From Sphingomonas sp. IBVSS2 (GTDB lineage: Bacteria; Pseudomonadota; Alphaproteobacteria; Sphingomonadales; Sphingomonadaceae), in NCBI RefSeq assembly GCF_002127225.1, contig NZ_NFUR01000002.1, positions 1 to 64,000 on the forward strand: a DNA stretch of 64,000 nucleotides, given 5' to 3'. This document shows, piece by piece, positions 1 to 6,705 of this stretch. Every line of letters begins with the position of its first letter. Position 1 is the first letter of the stretch. Both the position numbers and the translations under genes were made by a program. Under the pieces are notes generated by a model that ran no database searches, was not told where the DNA came from, and worked only from the letters and a program-made list of their open reading frames with translations.

Positions 1-613
1 CGTGCAGGCCCTTGATCTCCTTCTTGGTGATGACGTTGATCACGCCGGCCACCGCGTCGGCGCCATAGGTCGACGAGGCGCCGTCCTTCAGCACGTCGAT
101 GCGCTCGATGATCGCGCTGGGGATGGTGTTCAGGTCGACGAAGTTGCGCTGGCCGTCGTCCGCCAGCGGATAGGGCGCCATGCGCAGGCCGTCGAAGATG
201 GTGAGCGTCGCCTGGACGGTGAGGCCGCGCAGCGAGATCGCGCTCGCGCCCGCCGCGAAATTGCCGCCCGCATTCCAGCCCTGGGTGATCGTGCCGGCAT
301 TGCCGGCCGACAGGCGCTGCAGCGCTTCGGTGACGGTATTGAGGCCGCGCTGCTCCAGCGTCTCGGCCGAAAGCACGGTGACCGGCGACGGCGTTTCCGT
401 GTCGGTGCGCCGGATCAGCGAGCCGGTGACGACGATCTGGTCGCCCGGTGCTTCCTGGGCAGCCGGTGCGGCCGCGGGAGCAGCCGTGCCCTGTGCGGAT
501 GCCGCCGCCGGGGCGGCTTCCTGTGCGATCGCCGGCGTGGCGATCAGCATGACGCCGCAAAGCGCCGTCGAGTCCCGCAACAGCCGGGTGATGGTCCTGG
601 TTCGATTTATCAT
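1..613 (-). CDS. TonB-dependent outer-membrane receptor, N-terminal part (cut by window edge)
   Basis: First 204 codons of an outer-membrane receptor that imports a substrate with TonB/ExbBD energy; the beta-barrel lies beyond the left edge. The ATG is at 613-611. It is followed by a signal peptide ending TPAIA/QE, an Ala/Pro-rich linker, and at about residue 58 the segment DQIVVTGSLIRR, typical of the plug-domain start in sphingomonad receptors. Plug hallmarks follow: SLRGL, VDLNTIP, IDVLKDGASSTYGADA, and GVINVITKK at the cut end. The substrate cannot be named. The gene is read away from the small secreted-protein gene that ends at 1015, with a terminator between them. Confidence 0.93.
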   Translation of the reverse strand, partial: MINRTRTITRLLRDSTALCGVMLIATPAIAQEAAPAAASAQGTAAPAAAPAAQEAPGDQIVVTGSLIRRTDTETPSPVTVLSAETLEQRGLNTVTEALQRLSAGNAGTITQGWNAGGNFAAGASAISLRGLTVQATLTIFDGLRMAPYPLADDGQRNFVDLNTIPSAIIERIDVLKDGASSTYGADAVAGVINVITKKEIKGLH

Positions 614-921
614 TGTCAGCCCTTTTGCTTGTGGCCGCGGCGGCAGCCTGTGCTCAGGCTGCTCGCGTGGCGGACCACTCCCTCTTTCGCTCGCGCGGCG
701 GGGCTGCATCGCGCTCTGGCCATTTCGCTTGGGAAATTTCGCCGACCCGATCGTCCAGGATGTCGCCCGGCAGCCCGCCCGCTCGCTGCGCCGCCTTCAC
801 GATTGAAGCACGGGCGCAGGGGGCACGCTGCGGGGAGCGGGGGGCAGCTTCCTCCGTTAAGCGACCGAGGCGGCGCCTATTGCGACGAAGCCGGATCGAT
901 CGCGCGCGGGGCTGACGAACG
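614..921. other. Intergenic region upstream of the TonB receptor
   Basis: About 300 bases without a convincing gene on either strand; open frames here have no start signal or recognisable product. It must hold the promoter of the receptor gene (read leftward), but I cannot place -35 and -10 boxes with confidence. Confidence 0.5.
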
Positions 922-948
922 AAAAGCCGGCGGGGTCGCCGCCGGCTT
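922..948 (-). terminator. Rho-independent terminator of the small secreted-protein gene
   Basis: A perfect 10-bp G/C-rich stem (924-933 with 939-948, 5-nt loop) is followed on the minus strand by a short T run. It lies about 65 bases downstream of the stop at 1015. Confidence 0.75.
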
Positions 949-1014
949 CGGAGTTGCTGGTAGGAAATGATCCGGGCCCGGCCAGAGGGAAGCGGCCGGA
1001 CCAGAAGAGGGTGG

Positions 1015-1290
1015 TCAGGCCGGCTTGGCGCCTGCCGTGCCGCACTTCACGAACTTGCCCTTGGCGTCCTTGCAGTGAGTCGCCTTGGCGGGCGCGGGCG
1101 CAGGCTTGGCAGCCGTGGCCGCGGGCTTGGCCGCCGGCTTGGCTGCGGGCTTGGCGGGTGTAGCCGCGGGCTTGGTGGGGCACTTCATGAACTTGCCATG
1201 CGCGTCGCGGCACGGCGCTGCTGCGATCGAAGGCGTCGCCGCGGCGAGCATGGCGAGCGAGGCTCCGGCGATCATCAACTTCCTGAACAT
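1015..1290 (-). CDS. Small secreted protein with two C-K/R-D-x2-GKF-x-KC motifs
   Basis: 91-residue protein of unknown function, probably periplasmic or secreted. The start at 1290 is preceded by AGGAG at good spacing and opens a signal peptide (MFRKLMIAGASLAMLAAATP, cleavage near SIAAA). The mature part has two copies of a motif, CRDAHGKFMKC near its start and CKDAKGKFVKC near its end, separated by a Lys/Ala/Pro-rich linker of KPAA-type repeats. The four cysteines could form two disulfides or bind a metal; this is inference. A terminator follows at 922-948 and a divergent gene starts at 1520. Confidence 0.8.
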   Translation of the reverse strand: MFRKLMIAGASLAMLAAATPSIAAAPCRDAHGKFMKCPTKPAATPAKPAAKPAAKPAATAAKPAPAPAKATHCKDAKGKFVKCGTAGAKPA

Positions 1291-1519
1291 TGGCACTCTC
1301 CTGCTTGTGGAGAGGCGAGACTGCACCCGCCCGGGTGGCCGACAGTTCTCCGCAAGATGAACTTTCTGCAATATTCGGACACGGGAGAGTCACAGAGCGG
1401 CCGACTATTTCGGCGCGCCGGGAAAACATCCTGGCGCAGGGGTGATTGCATAGTGGTGGAGTAGGAATAGGCTGACGACTCGTTGAGCGTGCCTTCCCGC
1501 CCCGCTGGGAGATAAGCGA

Positions 1520-2044
1520 ATGCCCGAGAATGGCCTCTTCGATCCGTCGCTTCCGACACTGACCATCTATGATCGTGCCGATCGTCCCGCCCGCAGCCTG
1601 CTCGCGCATGCCGGGCAGATCATCGAGCTCGGCGGGGGCGGGCGCAACCTGTGGGCCGCGCGGCTCGACGAGGCGGTGCGCCTGACGGAACGCCCGGTGA
1701 TCCTGGTCGCGCACGGCATCGGCTGTTTCGCGGTGACCTGGTGGGCGCGGCTCTCGCCGGCTTCCTATGTCGAGAAGGTCGCCGGCGCGGTGTTCGTCCG
1801 GCCGCTGGGATCGGCGGTGACCGCCTCGCCCGAGCAGCTCTTCGCCGGGCCTCGCCTGCGCATCGCCTTTCCTTCGATCCTGGCGGATACCGGGGCCGAT
1901 GCCGCGGCGCTGGCACGCGACTGGGGCAGCCGTTTCCTCGATTCGACGCCGGTGCGCTCGATCGGCGACCTGCTCGCGTCGCTGCGCAGCGAACCGGATG
2001 CAGTGCCCGCGGTCGAGAATCCGCTGCTCTGCCTGGCGGGCTGA
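1520..2044 (+). CDS. RBBP9/YdeN-like alpha/beta-hydrolase fold protein, probably catalytically dead
   Basis: 174-residue protein resembling the RBBP9/YdeN serine-hydrolase family. The fold signature is the segment VILVAHGIGCFAVTWWA (residues 60-76), aligning with the family's VGHSLGC nucleophile elbow. Here the catalytic serine is glycine (Gly66), and no histidine occurs after residue 65, so the family's late catalytic His is also absent. A role as a non-enzymatic binding protein is possible but unproven. A GGGAG ribosome-binding site precedes the ATG. It stands alone, before the riboswitch-controlled gene at 2260. Confidence 0.72.
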   Translation: MPENGLFDPSLPTLTIYDRADRPARSLLAHAGQIIELGGGGRNLWAARLDEAVRLTERPVILVAHGIGCFAVTWWARLSPASYVEKVAGAVFVRPLGSAVTASPEQLFAGPRLRIAFPSILADTGADAAALARDWGSRFLDSTPVRSIGDLLASLRSEPDAVPAVENPLLCLAG

Positions 2045-2117
2045 ACCACAAAGCGCTGGATTTTCACGGGCGCCTGCCCTAGGCCGGGCAGGTGCTGCCC
2101 CGGCAGCAACTCGCTAT

Positions 2118-2259
2118 TTGGGGAGTAGCCAGCCGCGCCGTCGCGCGGGCTCCCGCGTCAACATACTTGGCCGAGAGGCCATGGCGCGGGAGGGACGGGT
2201 CACCGTTCGGGCGAGACCAATGGCGTCGCATCTCCGCTCTTGCCGGGCGGGGAGATGCG
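2118..2259 (+). promoter_or_regulatory. yybP-ykoY-type (Mn2+-sensing) riboswitch with ribosome-site-sequestering hairpin
   Basis: The leader contains GGGGAGTAGCC (2120-2130), GTCAACATACTT (2157-2168) and GGGCGAGACC (2209-2218), which I recognise as the conserved blocks of the yybP-ykoY aptamer, separated by complementary G/C-rich arms. After it, a perfect 9-bp stem pairs 2227-2235 with 2251-2259; the 3' arm GGAGATGCG contains the Shine-Dalgarno and directly abuts the ATG at 2260. There is no T run, so control is probably translational. The downstream GDT1-type transporter fits a Mn2+ homeostasis role. Confidence 0.88.
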
Positions 2260-2871
2260 ATGTCGTTGGATTTCGTCTCCGTCCGGCCCGGAGTATGTCC
2301 CTTGGAAGCCCTGCTCAGTTCCACCGCGCTCGTCGCGCTCGCCGAGATCGGCGACAAGACCCAGCTGCTCGCCATCCTGCTCGCCACGCGCTTCAAGAAG
2401 CCGGTGCCGATCATCCTCGGCATCCTGGTCGCGACCCTGGCCAATCATTTCCTTGCCGCCCTGGTTGGCTCGGAAGCCGCCGCGCTGCTCCAGGGCGCCT
2501 GGTTCCGCTACCTGATCGCCGCTTCGTTCATCGCCATGGGGCTGTGGACGCTGATCCCCGACAAGATCGACGATATCGAGGACAGGCCGGCCCGCTTCGG
2601 CGCCTTCCTCACCACCGCCATTGCCTTTTTCCTGGTCGAGATGGGCGACAAGACCCAGCTCGCCACGGTGGCGCTGGGCGCGAAGTTCCATAATGTCTGG
2701 GCGGTCACCGCCGGCACCACGCTGGGCATGATGCTGGCCAATGTGCCGGCGGTGTTCCTTGGCAACGCACTGCTCAAGCGCGTGCCGCTGCGGCTGGTGC
2801 ACGGTATCGCCGCGGTGCTGTTCATCGCCGCGGGTATCCTGATGCTGGGCGAGACCGCCGGCTGGTTCTGA
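2260..2871 (+). CDS. GDT1/TMEM165 (UPF0016) family cation exporter
   Basis: 203-residue inner-membrane protein of the TMEM165/GDT1 family, whose bacterial members export Mn2+. Both hallmark motifs are present, EIGDKTQ at residues 29-35 and EMGDKTQ in the second half, in two homologous sets of about three membrane segments. I chose ATG 2260 because it follows GGGGAG and the riboswitch hairpin ends at the preceding base; the TTG at 2302 is an alternative giving a start closer to most homologues. The gene converges on the FixJ-like regulator with 3 bases between the stops. Confidence 0.9.
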   Translation: MSLDFVSVRPGVCPLEALLSSTALVALAEIGDKTQLLAILLATRFKKPVPIILGILVATLANHFLAALVGSEAAALLQGAWFRYLIAASFIAMGLWTLIPDKIDDIEDRPARFGAFLTTAIAFFLVEMGDKTQLATVALGAKFHNVWAVTAGTTLGMMLANVPAVFLGNALLKRVPLRLVHGIAAVLFIAAGILMLGETAGWF

Positions 2872-2874
2872 CGC

Positions 2875-3498
2875 CTATGGGCGCTGGATCTCGCCCATCT
2901 CGGCGGTGAAGGTGACGCGCAGCGCTTCGGAGAGGCTGCGCGCACCGAGCTTCTGCATCAGATTGGCGCGGTGCACTTCCACCGTGCGCGGCGAGATGCC
3001 GAGATCATAGGCGATGGTCTTGTTGGGAAAGCCGGCCGCGAGCCCGTCCAGCACTTCGCGCTCGCGCGCGGAGAGGTTGGCGAGCTGGGTGCGGGCCGCG
3101 TCGGTGCGCGAGGCGCCGTTCGATTCGCGCATGCGCTCAAAGGCCTTGTCGATCGCGTTCAGCAGGCGATCGGCCTCGAACGGCTTTTCGAGGAAGTCGA
3201 CCGCGCCCCCGCGCATCGCCTTCACCGCGATCGCCACGTCGCCATGCCCGGTGAGCACGATCACCGGCATGGCGGCGCCGCGCTCGTTGAGCAGCTGCTG
3301 GACTTGCAGCCCGTCGATTTCGGGCATGCGGATGTCGAGCAGGACGCAGCCCGGCTCGACGGTGCGCAGCTCGCGGAGGAACGCTGCGCCCGACGGCCAG
3401 AGGCGCACGGCATAGCCCGTGGTCCGCAGCATGAACCCGATCGAGTTCCGGACGCTGTCCTCATCGTCGATGATGTGCACCAGACGCTGGCCGTCCAT
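2875..3498 (-). CDS. FixJ-type response regulator (receiver plus LuxR helix-turn-helix)
   Basis: 207-residue DNA-binding response regulator. The receiver domain (about 5-120) has the acidic pair D11/D12, phospho-acceptor D55 (VLLDIRMPE), T83 and K105 (LEKPF). The C-terminal LuxR domain (about 140-200) contains LSAREREVLDGLAAGFPNKT and the recognition-helix region SPRTVEVHRANLMQKLGA. FixJ/NarL-like regulators respond to a sensor kinase, but none is adjacent, so it is an orphan here. A GGAG lies 9 bases before the ATG. Target genes are unknown. Confidence 0.93.
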   Translation of the reverse strand: MDGQRLVHIIDDEDSVRNSIGFMLRTTGYAVRLWPSGAAFLRELRTVEPGCVLLDIRMPEIDGLQVQQLLNERGAAMPVIVLTGHGDVAIAVKAMRGGAVDFLEKPFEADRLLNAIDKAFERMRESNGASRTDAARTQLANLSAREREVLDGLAAGFPNKTIAYDLGISPRTVEVHRANLMQKLGARSLSEALRVTFTAEMGEIQRP

Positions 3499-3827
3499 CT
3501 AAATTACTCCATTTTGGTGCAAACGGAACGAAGCGAATAAATGAAGGGTGTGGCCCATGCGCGACGGTTGTCGCGGACGATGCGATGCCATTGCCGTCCA
3601 AATGCTGCCGAAGCGCCCCGCGATCTTCTCGTTTGTCAGTTCGGCAGGTCCGCACGAAGGCCCGTGGCACGCATCGGCAACTTGCAGGGCGGGCGCCATA
3701 TGTTTCCGCCAACTGGTGAGTCGAGTGGATTCAACCATGGGAAGCGCGTAATCCCACCGACCGGCAAGTTCACACCCGTGAAAATACAGTGGTTAACCGG
3801 GGTGGAATGCGGAGGCGCCGCAAGGCA
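3499..3827. other. Divergent intergenic region between FixJ-like and TetR genes
   Basis: About 330 bases with no supported gene. It must hold the regulator's leftward promoter; AT-richer stretches lie at 3499-3545 and 3775-3800, but I cannot assign boxes with confidence. Confidence 0.5.
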
Positions 3828-3867
3828 TTGGACTTTTGGGTCCATCAACATTATGTACCGGTCATTA
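3828..3867 (+). promoter_or_regulatory. TetR-gene promoter with overlapping operator-like 12-mer
   Basis: TTGGAC (3828-3833), a 17-base spacer and TTATGT (3851-3856) form a sigma70-like promoter. Immediately after it, TACCGGTCATTA (3856-3867) matches the two sites found before the efflux operon (consensus TACCRGYCRKTA) and runs into the ATG of the TetR gene. This suggests autorepression. Confidence 0.6.
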
Positions 3868-4478
3868 TGGAAATCACCGCCTGTGCCGTCGCCAAGGGGC
3901 GCCCCCGCGAATTCGACACCGACTCGGCGTTGACCGCGGCGCTGCGCGTCTTCTGGAGCAAGGGCTATGAAGGCGCTTCGCTGAGCGATCTCACCGAGGC
4001 GATGGGCATCACCCGGCCGAGCCTCTATGCGGCGTTCGGCAACAAGGAAGCGCTCTTCAAGAAGACGCTGGATCTCTATCAGCGCGAGAAGCTCGACTAT
4101 ATGGGCAAGGCGCTGGATGCGCCGACCGCGCGCGGCGTCGCCGAGCGGCTGCTGATCGGCGCGCTCGAGATGCAGATGAGCTCGTGCGACCCCAAGGGCT
4201 GCATGGGCGTGATCAACTCGGTGGCCTGTGGAGCCGAGGCGGAGTCTATCCGTGCCGAGGTGCTGAAGCGCGGCGCGATCGTGAAGCAGGGGCTGATCGA
4301 TCGGTTCGAGCGTGCCAAGGACGAAGGCGATCTGCCCGCCGATACCGACGTGATCGGGCTCACCGCCTATCTCACCGCGCTGCTGCAGGGCATTGCGCTC
4401 CAGGCGGGTGGCGGCACTTCGTGCGTCGACCTCAAGGCACTGATCGACACCAGCCTGGCCTGCTGGCCGAGCAGGTAG
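3867..4478 (+). CDS. TetR/AcrR family repressor of the adjacent RND efflux operon
   Basis: 203-residue transcription factor. The N-terminal helix-turn-helix spans about residues 14-60 (FDTDSALTAALRVFWSKGYE, then ITRPSLYAAFGNKEALF). The C-terminal ligand domain includes SCDPKGCMGVINSV, typical of AcrR-like TetR proteins of the TetR_C_11 type. I took the ATG at 3867 because longer frames would read through the likely promoter. The matching 12-mers at its own start and at 4676 and 4724 suggest it represses itself and the efflux operon, with an unknown inducer, probably a pump substrate. Confidence 0.92.
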   Translation: MEITACAVAKGRPREFDTDSALTAALRVFWSKGYEGASLSDLTEAMGITRPSLYAAFGNKEALFKKTLDLYQREKLDYMGKALDAPTARGVAERLLIGALEMQMSSCDPKGCMGVINSVACGAEAESIRAEVLKRGAIVKQGLIDRFERAKDEGDLPADTDVIGLTAYLTALLQGIALQAGGGTSCVDLKALIDTSLACWPSR

Positions 4479-4486
4479 GCTGTTCA

Positions 4487-4632
4487 ATTCCTCCCCCAGC
4501 TTGCTGGGGGAGGGGGACCACTGCGCCGCAATGGTGGAGGGGCCGCCGTCGAAGACGGCGGTTTCACCGCCGCCTCTCCACCACCGCCTTTGGCGGCGGT
4601 CCCCTCCCCGAGGCAAGCTCGGGGAGGAATTT
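4487..4632. repeat. Interspersed palindromic repeat, family A (full copy)
   Basis: Composite of TTCCTCCCCCAGC-type outer arms (start) and CCCCGAGGCAAGCTCGGGGAGGAATT (end) enclosing further inverted units around GGTGGAGGGGCCGCCGTC. A close copy is at 41141-41286, a diverged one at 45191-45333, and shortened ones at 18110, 19662 and 23286. It lies between the TetR gene and the operon promoter. Confidence 0.85.
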
Positions 4633-4675
4633 GAGGGGCCCGGAAAGTTTTTTCTCACCCATCTCGACAAAAAAG

Positions 4676-4687
4676 TACCGGCCGGTA
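4676..4687. promoter_or_regulatory. Perfect 12-bp palindrome, distal TetR operator-like site
   Basis: TACCGGCCGGTA is fully palindromic and shares the TACCRGYCRKTA pattern with the sites at 3856 and 4724. It lies just upstream of the -35 box of the efflux operon promoter. Confidence 0.6.
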
Positions 4688-4698
4688 TAAAAATGCCC

Positions 4699-4738
4699 TT
4701 GACGCAACGCAGCACGATTTCTATACCAGTCAGTATAG
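4699..4738 (+). promoter_or_regulatory. RND efflux operon promoter with embedded operator
   Basis: TTGACG (4699-4704), a 17-base spacer and TATACC (4722-4727) form a good sigma70-like promoter. The -10 lies inside the inverted repeat CTATAC-N6-GTATAG (4721-4738), which contains the 12-mer TACCAGTCAGTA. This is a classic repressor layout. The predicted leader of about 225 nt (to 4965) contains a 7-bp hairpin at 4832-4851 but no gene I can support. Confidence 0.72.
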
Positions 4739-4965
4739 AATGAGGGAAGCTGCCGAAGCGACGACAAGGGGCCGATGCCCCGGGCCATCACTCCAGCAGC
4801 GCAGAATTTAGACAGGACCGGGACGGTGCGCCGCAGACATGTGCGTCTGCGCGAAAGCCTCGTCTCGTGCCGGTTGGGGATGACCGGAAATGCAGGCGGA
4901 AACCGTTCCGCGTGGCACGGGGAGGCTTTTGCCTTCCGCCGGGCAACAAGCAGGAGGAGACGATC

Positions 4966-5355
4966 ATGGCCTATCTCAACTTCGCCGCGCTCCAGGGCAG
5001 CCCGATCGCGGTGCCTGCCGATGTCCTCCCGGTCAGCGGCCTTTCCGCGCTCGAATGGCAAGTCGTCGCGATCGCGCAGCACGACCGGCTGGCATCGCTG
5101 GAGAAGCCCGGCCGCCTCTCGGTGGCGCTGGGCATGATCTTCGGGGGCGAGGTGCCCAATCCGAAACTCGCGGACCAGAAACTCGAGGCGCTGCGCCGCA
5201 TGTCGGTGCTCGCCTGGCACAAGGGCTATGCCGTGCCGCGCCACGAGATCCGCGCCTTCCACGAAGCGGGCTTCACGCCCGAGCAATATGAAACGCTGCT
5301 CGCCTCGATCAGTCGCGGCCGGGCAGCCCTGAATCAGGGGAAGCGATTCCAATGA
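4966..5355 (+). CDS. AhpD/carboxymuconolactone decarboxylase-like protein lacking the CxxC centre
   Basis: 129-residue cytoplasmic protein, first gene of the efflux operon, with a strong AGGAGG before the ATG. The second half (LADQKLEALRRMSVLAWHKG, then RHEIRAFHEAGFTPEQYETLL) follows the C-terminal half pattern of AhpD/CMD-fold proteins. The first half has LSALEWQVVAIAQHDR where the family has LSPLERELV plus a CxxC-His redox site, but this protein has no cysteine at all. It is therefore probably a non-catalytic AhpD-fold protein; function unknown. Its stop overlaps the adaptor start (ATGA), implying coupled translation. Confidence 0.8.
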   Translation: MAYLNFAALQGSPIAVPADVLPVSGLSALEWQVVAIAQHDRLASLEKPGRLSVALGMIFGGEVPNPKLADQKLEALRRMSVLAWHKGYAVPRHEIRAFHEAGFTPEQYETLLASISRGRAALNQGKRFQ

Positions 5356-6626
5356 ACATGATCACGCGCATCGAATCCGAGACGGGCGACAACAAGCCGG
5401 GCGTCTCGGAGCGCCTCCGCCGCATGCCGTTGTGGCAGCGCGGCAGCCTCGTCGCGCTGCCGGTGGTGCTGGTTGCCGCCGGGCTCAGCGTCGCCAGCAA
5501 GGACGCGCCCGCCGCGATGGCCGCGCCGCCGCCGCCGGTGGTGACGGTCGCCACGCCGCTGGTCCGCGACGTCAACGAATGGGACGATTATGTCGGCCGC
5601 TTCGAGCCGAGCCGCGCGGTCGAGGTGCGCCCGCGCGTCTCGGGCGCGATCACTGGCGTCCACTTCACCGACGGCGCGATCGTGCAGAAGGGCCAGCTGC
5701 TCTTCACCATCGACCAGCGTCCCTTTGCCGCCGCGCTCGCGGAGGCGCGTGCCGGGCTGGCCAGCGCCGAGAGCGATCTCGCGCTCGCGCGTTCCGACCT
5801 GGGTCGCGCCGAGCGGCTGGTGTCGGTCGAGGCGGTGTCGAAGAGCGATGTCGAACGGCTCCAGGCCCGGGTTCGCGCCGCCGGTGCGTCGGTGTCCGCG
5901 GCGCAGGCGCGGGTGCGCAGCCGCGCGCTCGACATGGAGTTCACCCAGGTCCGCGCGCCGATCGCCGGCCGCATCTCGGACCGCCGCGTCGATCCGGGCA
6001 ACCTGGTCGCGGCGGGCGAGGGGCAGGGCGGTTCGCTGCTGACCACGATCAACGCGCTCGACCCGATCTACTTCACCTTCGACGGTTCGGAGGCGCTGTT
6101 CCTCAAGACCAAGCGGGCGAAGGAAACGGGCGCCCAGGAGTCGCCGGTGGAGATCCGCCTGCAGGACGAGACCGACTATAAGTGGAAGGGCAAGCTCGAC
6201 TTCACCGACAACGGCCTCGATCCCAAGTCGGGCACGATCCGCGGGCGCGCGGTGCTGAGCAATCCGGGCATGTTCCTGACGCCCGGCATGTTCGGCAACA
6301 TGCGCCTATCGGCCGGCGGCACCACCCAGGCGCTGATGGTGCCCGATACCGCGATCCAGACCGATCAGGCGCGCAAGCTCGTGCTCACCGTCGGCAAGGA
6401 CGGCACCGTCGCGCCGAAGCCGGTGACGCTCGGCCCGGTGGTCGACGGCCTGCGCATCGTCCGCTCGGGCCTGACCGCCCAGGACAAGGTGGTGATCTCG
6501 GGCACGCAGTTCGCGGCTCCGGGCGGCAAGGTGAACCCGAAGCCCGGCAAGATCGCGCCGACCGCAACCAGTCAGGCGCCGGCCCTCACGGCGCCGGTGA
6601 CGGGCGAAGCAACCTTCGCCCGTTGA
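5352..6626 (+). CDS. RND efflux periplasmic adaptor (membrane fusion protein)
   Basis: 424-residue adaptor linking the inner-membrane pump to the outer-membrane factor in the periplasm, of the AcrA/MexE type. A membrane anchor lies at about residues 30-48. The beta-barrel/lipoyl region starts around VVTVATPLVRDVNEWDDYVG; lipoyl halves include VRPRVSGAITGVHFTDGAIV and FTQVRAPIAGRISDRRVDPG, flanking an alpha-hairpin (about 125-185). No lipobox cysteine is present, so it is anchored by its transmembrane helix. ATGA overlap with the preceding gene; the pump follows after 79 bases. Confidence 0.95.
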   Translation: MNMITRIESETGDNKPGVSERLRRMPLWQRGSLVALPVVLVAAGLSVASKDAPAAMAAPPPPVVTVATPLVRDVNEWDDYVGRFEPSRAVEVRPRVSGAITGVHFTDGAIVQKGQLLFTIDQRPFAAALAEARAGLASAESDLALARSDLGRAERLVSVEAVSKSDVERLQARVRAAGASVSAAQARVRSRALDMEFTQVRAPIAGRISDRRVDPGNLVAAGEGQGGSLLTTINALDPIYFTFDGSEALFLKTKRAKETGAQESPVEIRLQDETDYKWKGKLDFTDNGLDPKSGTIRGRAVLSNPGMFLTPGMFGNMRLSAGGTTQALMVPDTAIQTDQARKLVLTVGKDGTVAPKPVTLGPVVDGLRIVRSGLTAQDKVVISGTQFAAPGGKVNPKPGKIAPTATSQAPALTAPVTGEATFAR

Positions 6627-6705
6627 CCGTCAGCCGCCGGATCTCCCCAGGGTCCGGCGGCTGACACTTTCTTCGTTTCAGACCTCTTTTTCGAGGAGTG
6701 GCCCC

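Noticed and set aside
2092..2259. In-frame N-terminal extension of the GDT1-type protein
   Set aside because: The extension would translate the riboswitch; the hairpin and ribosome site fix the start at 2260.
4739..4965. Small protein gene in the efflux operon leader
   Set aside because: Open frames here have no ribosome site or recognisable product; the real start with AGGAGG is at 4966.
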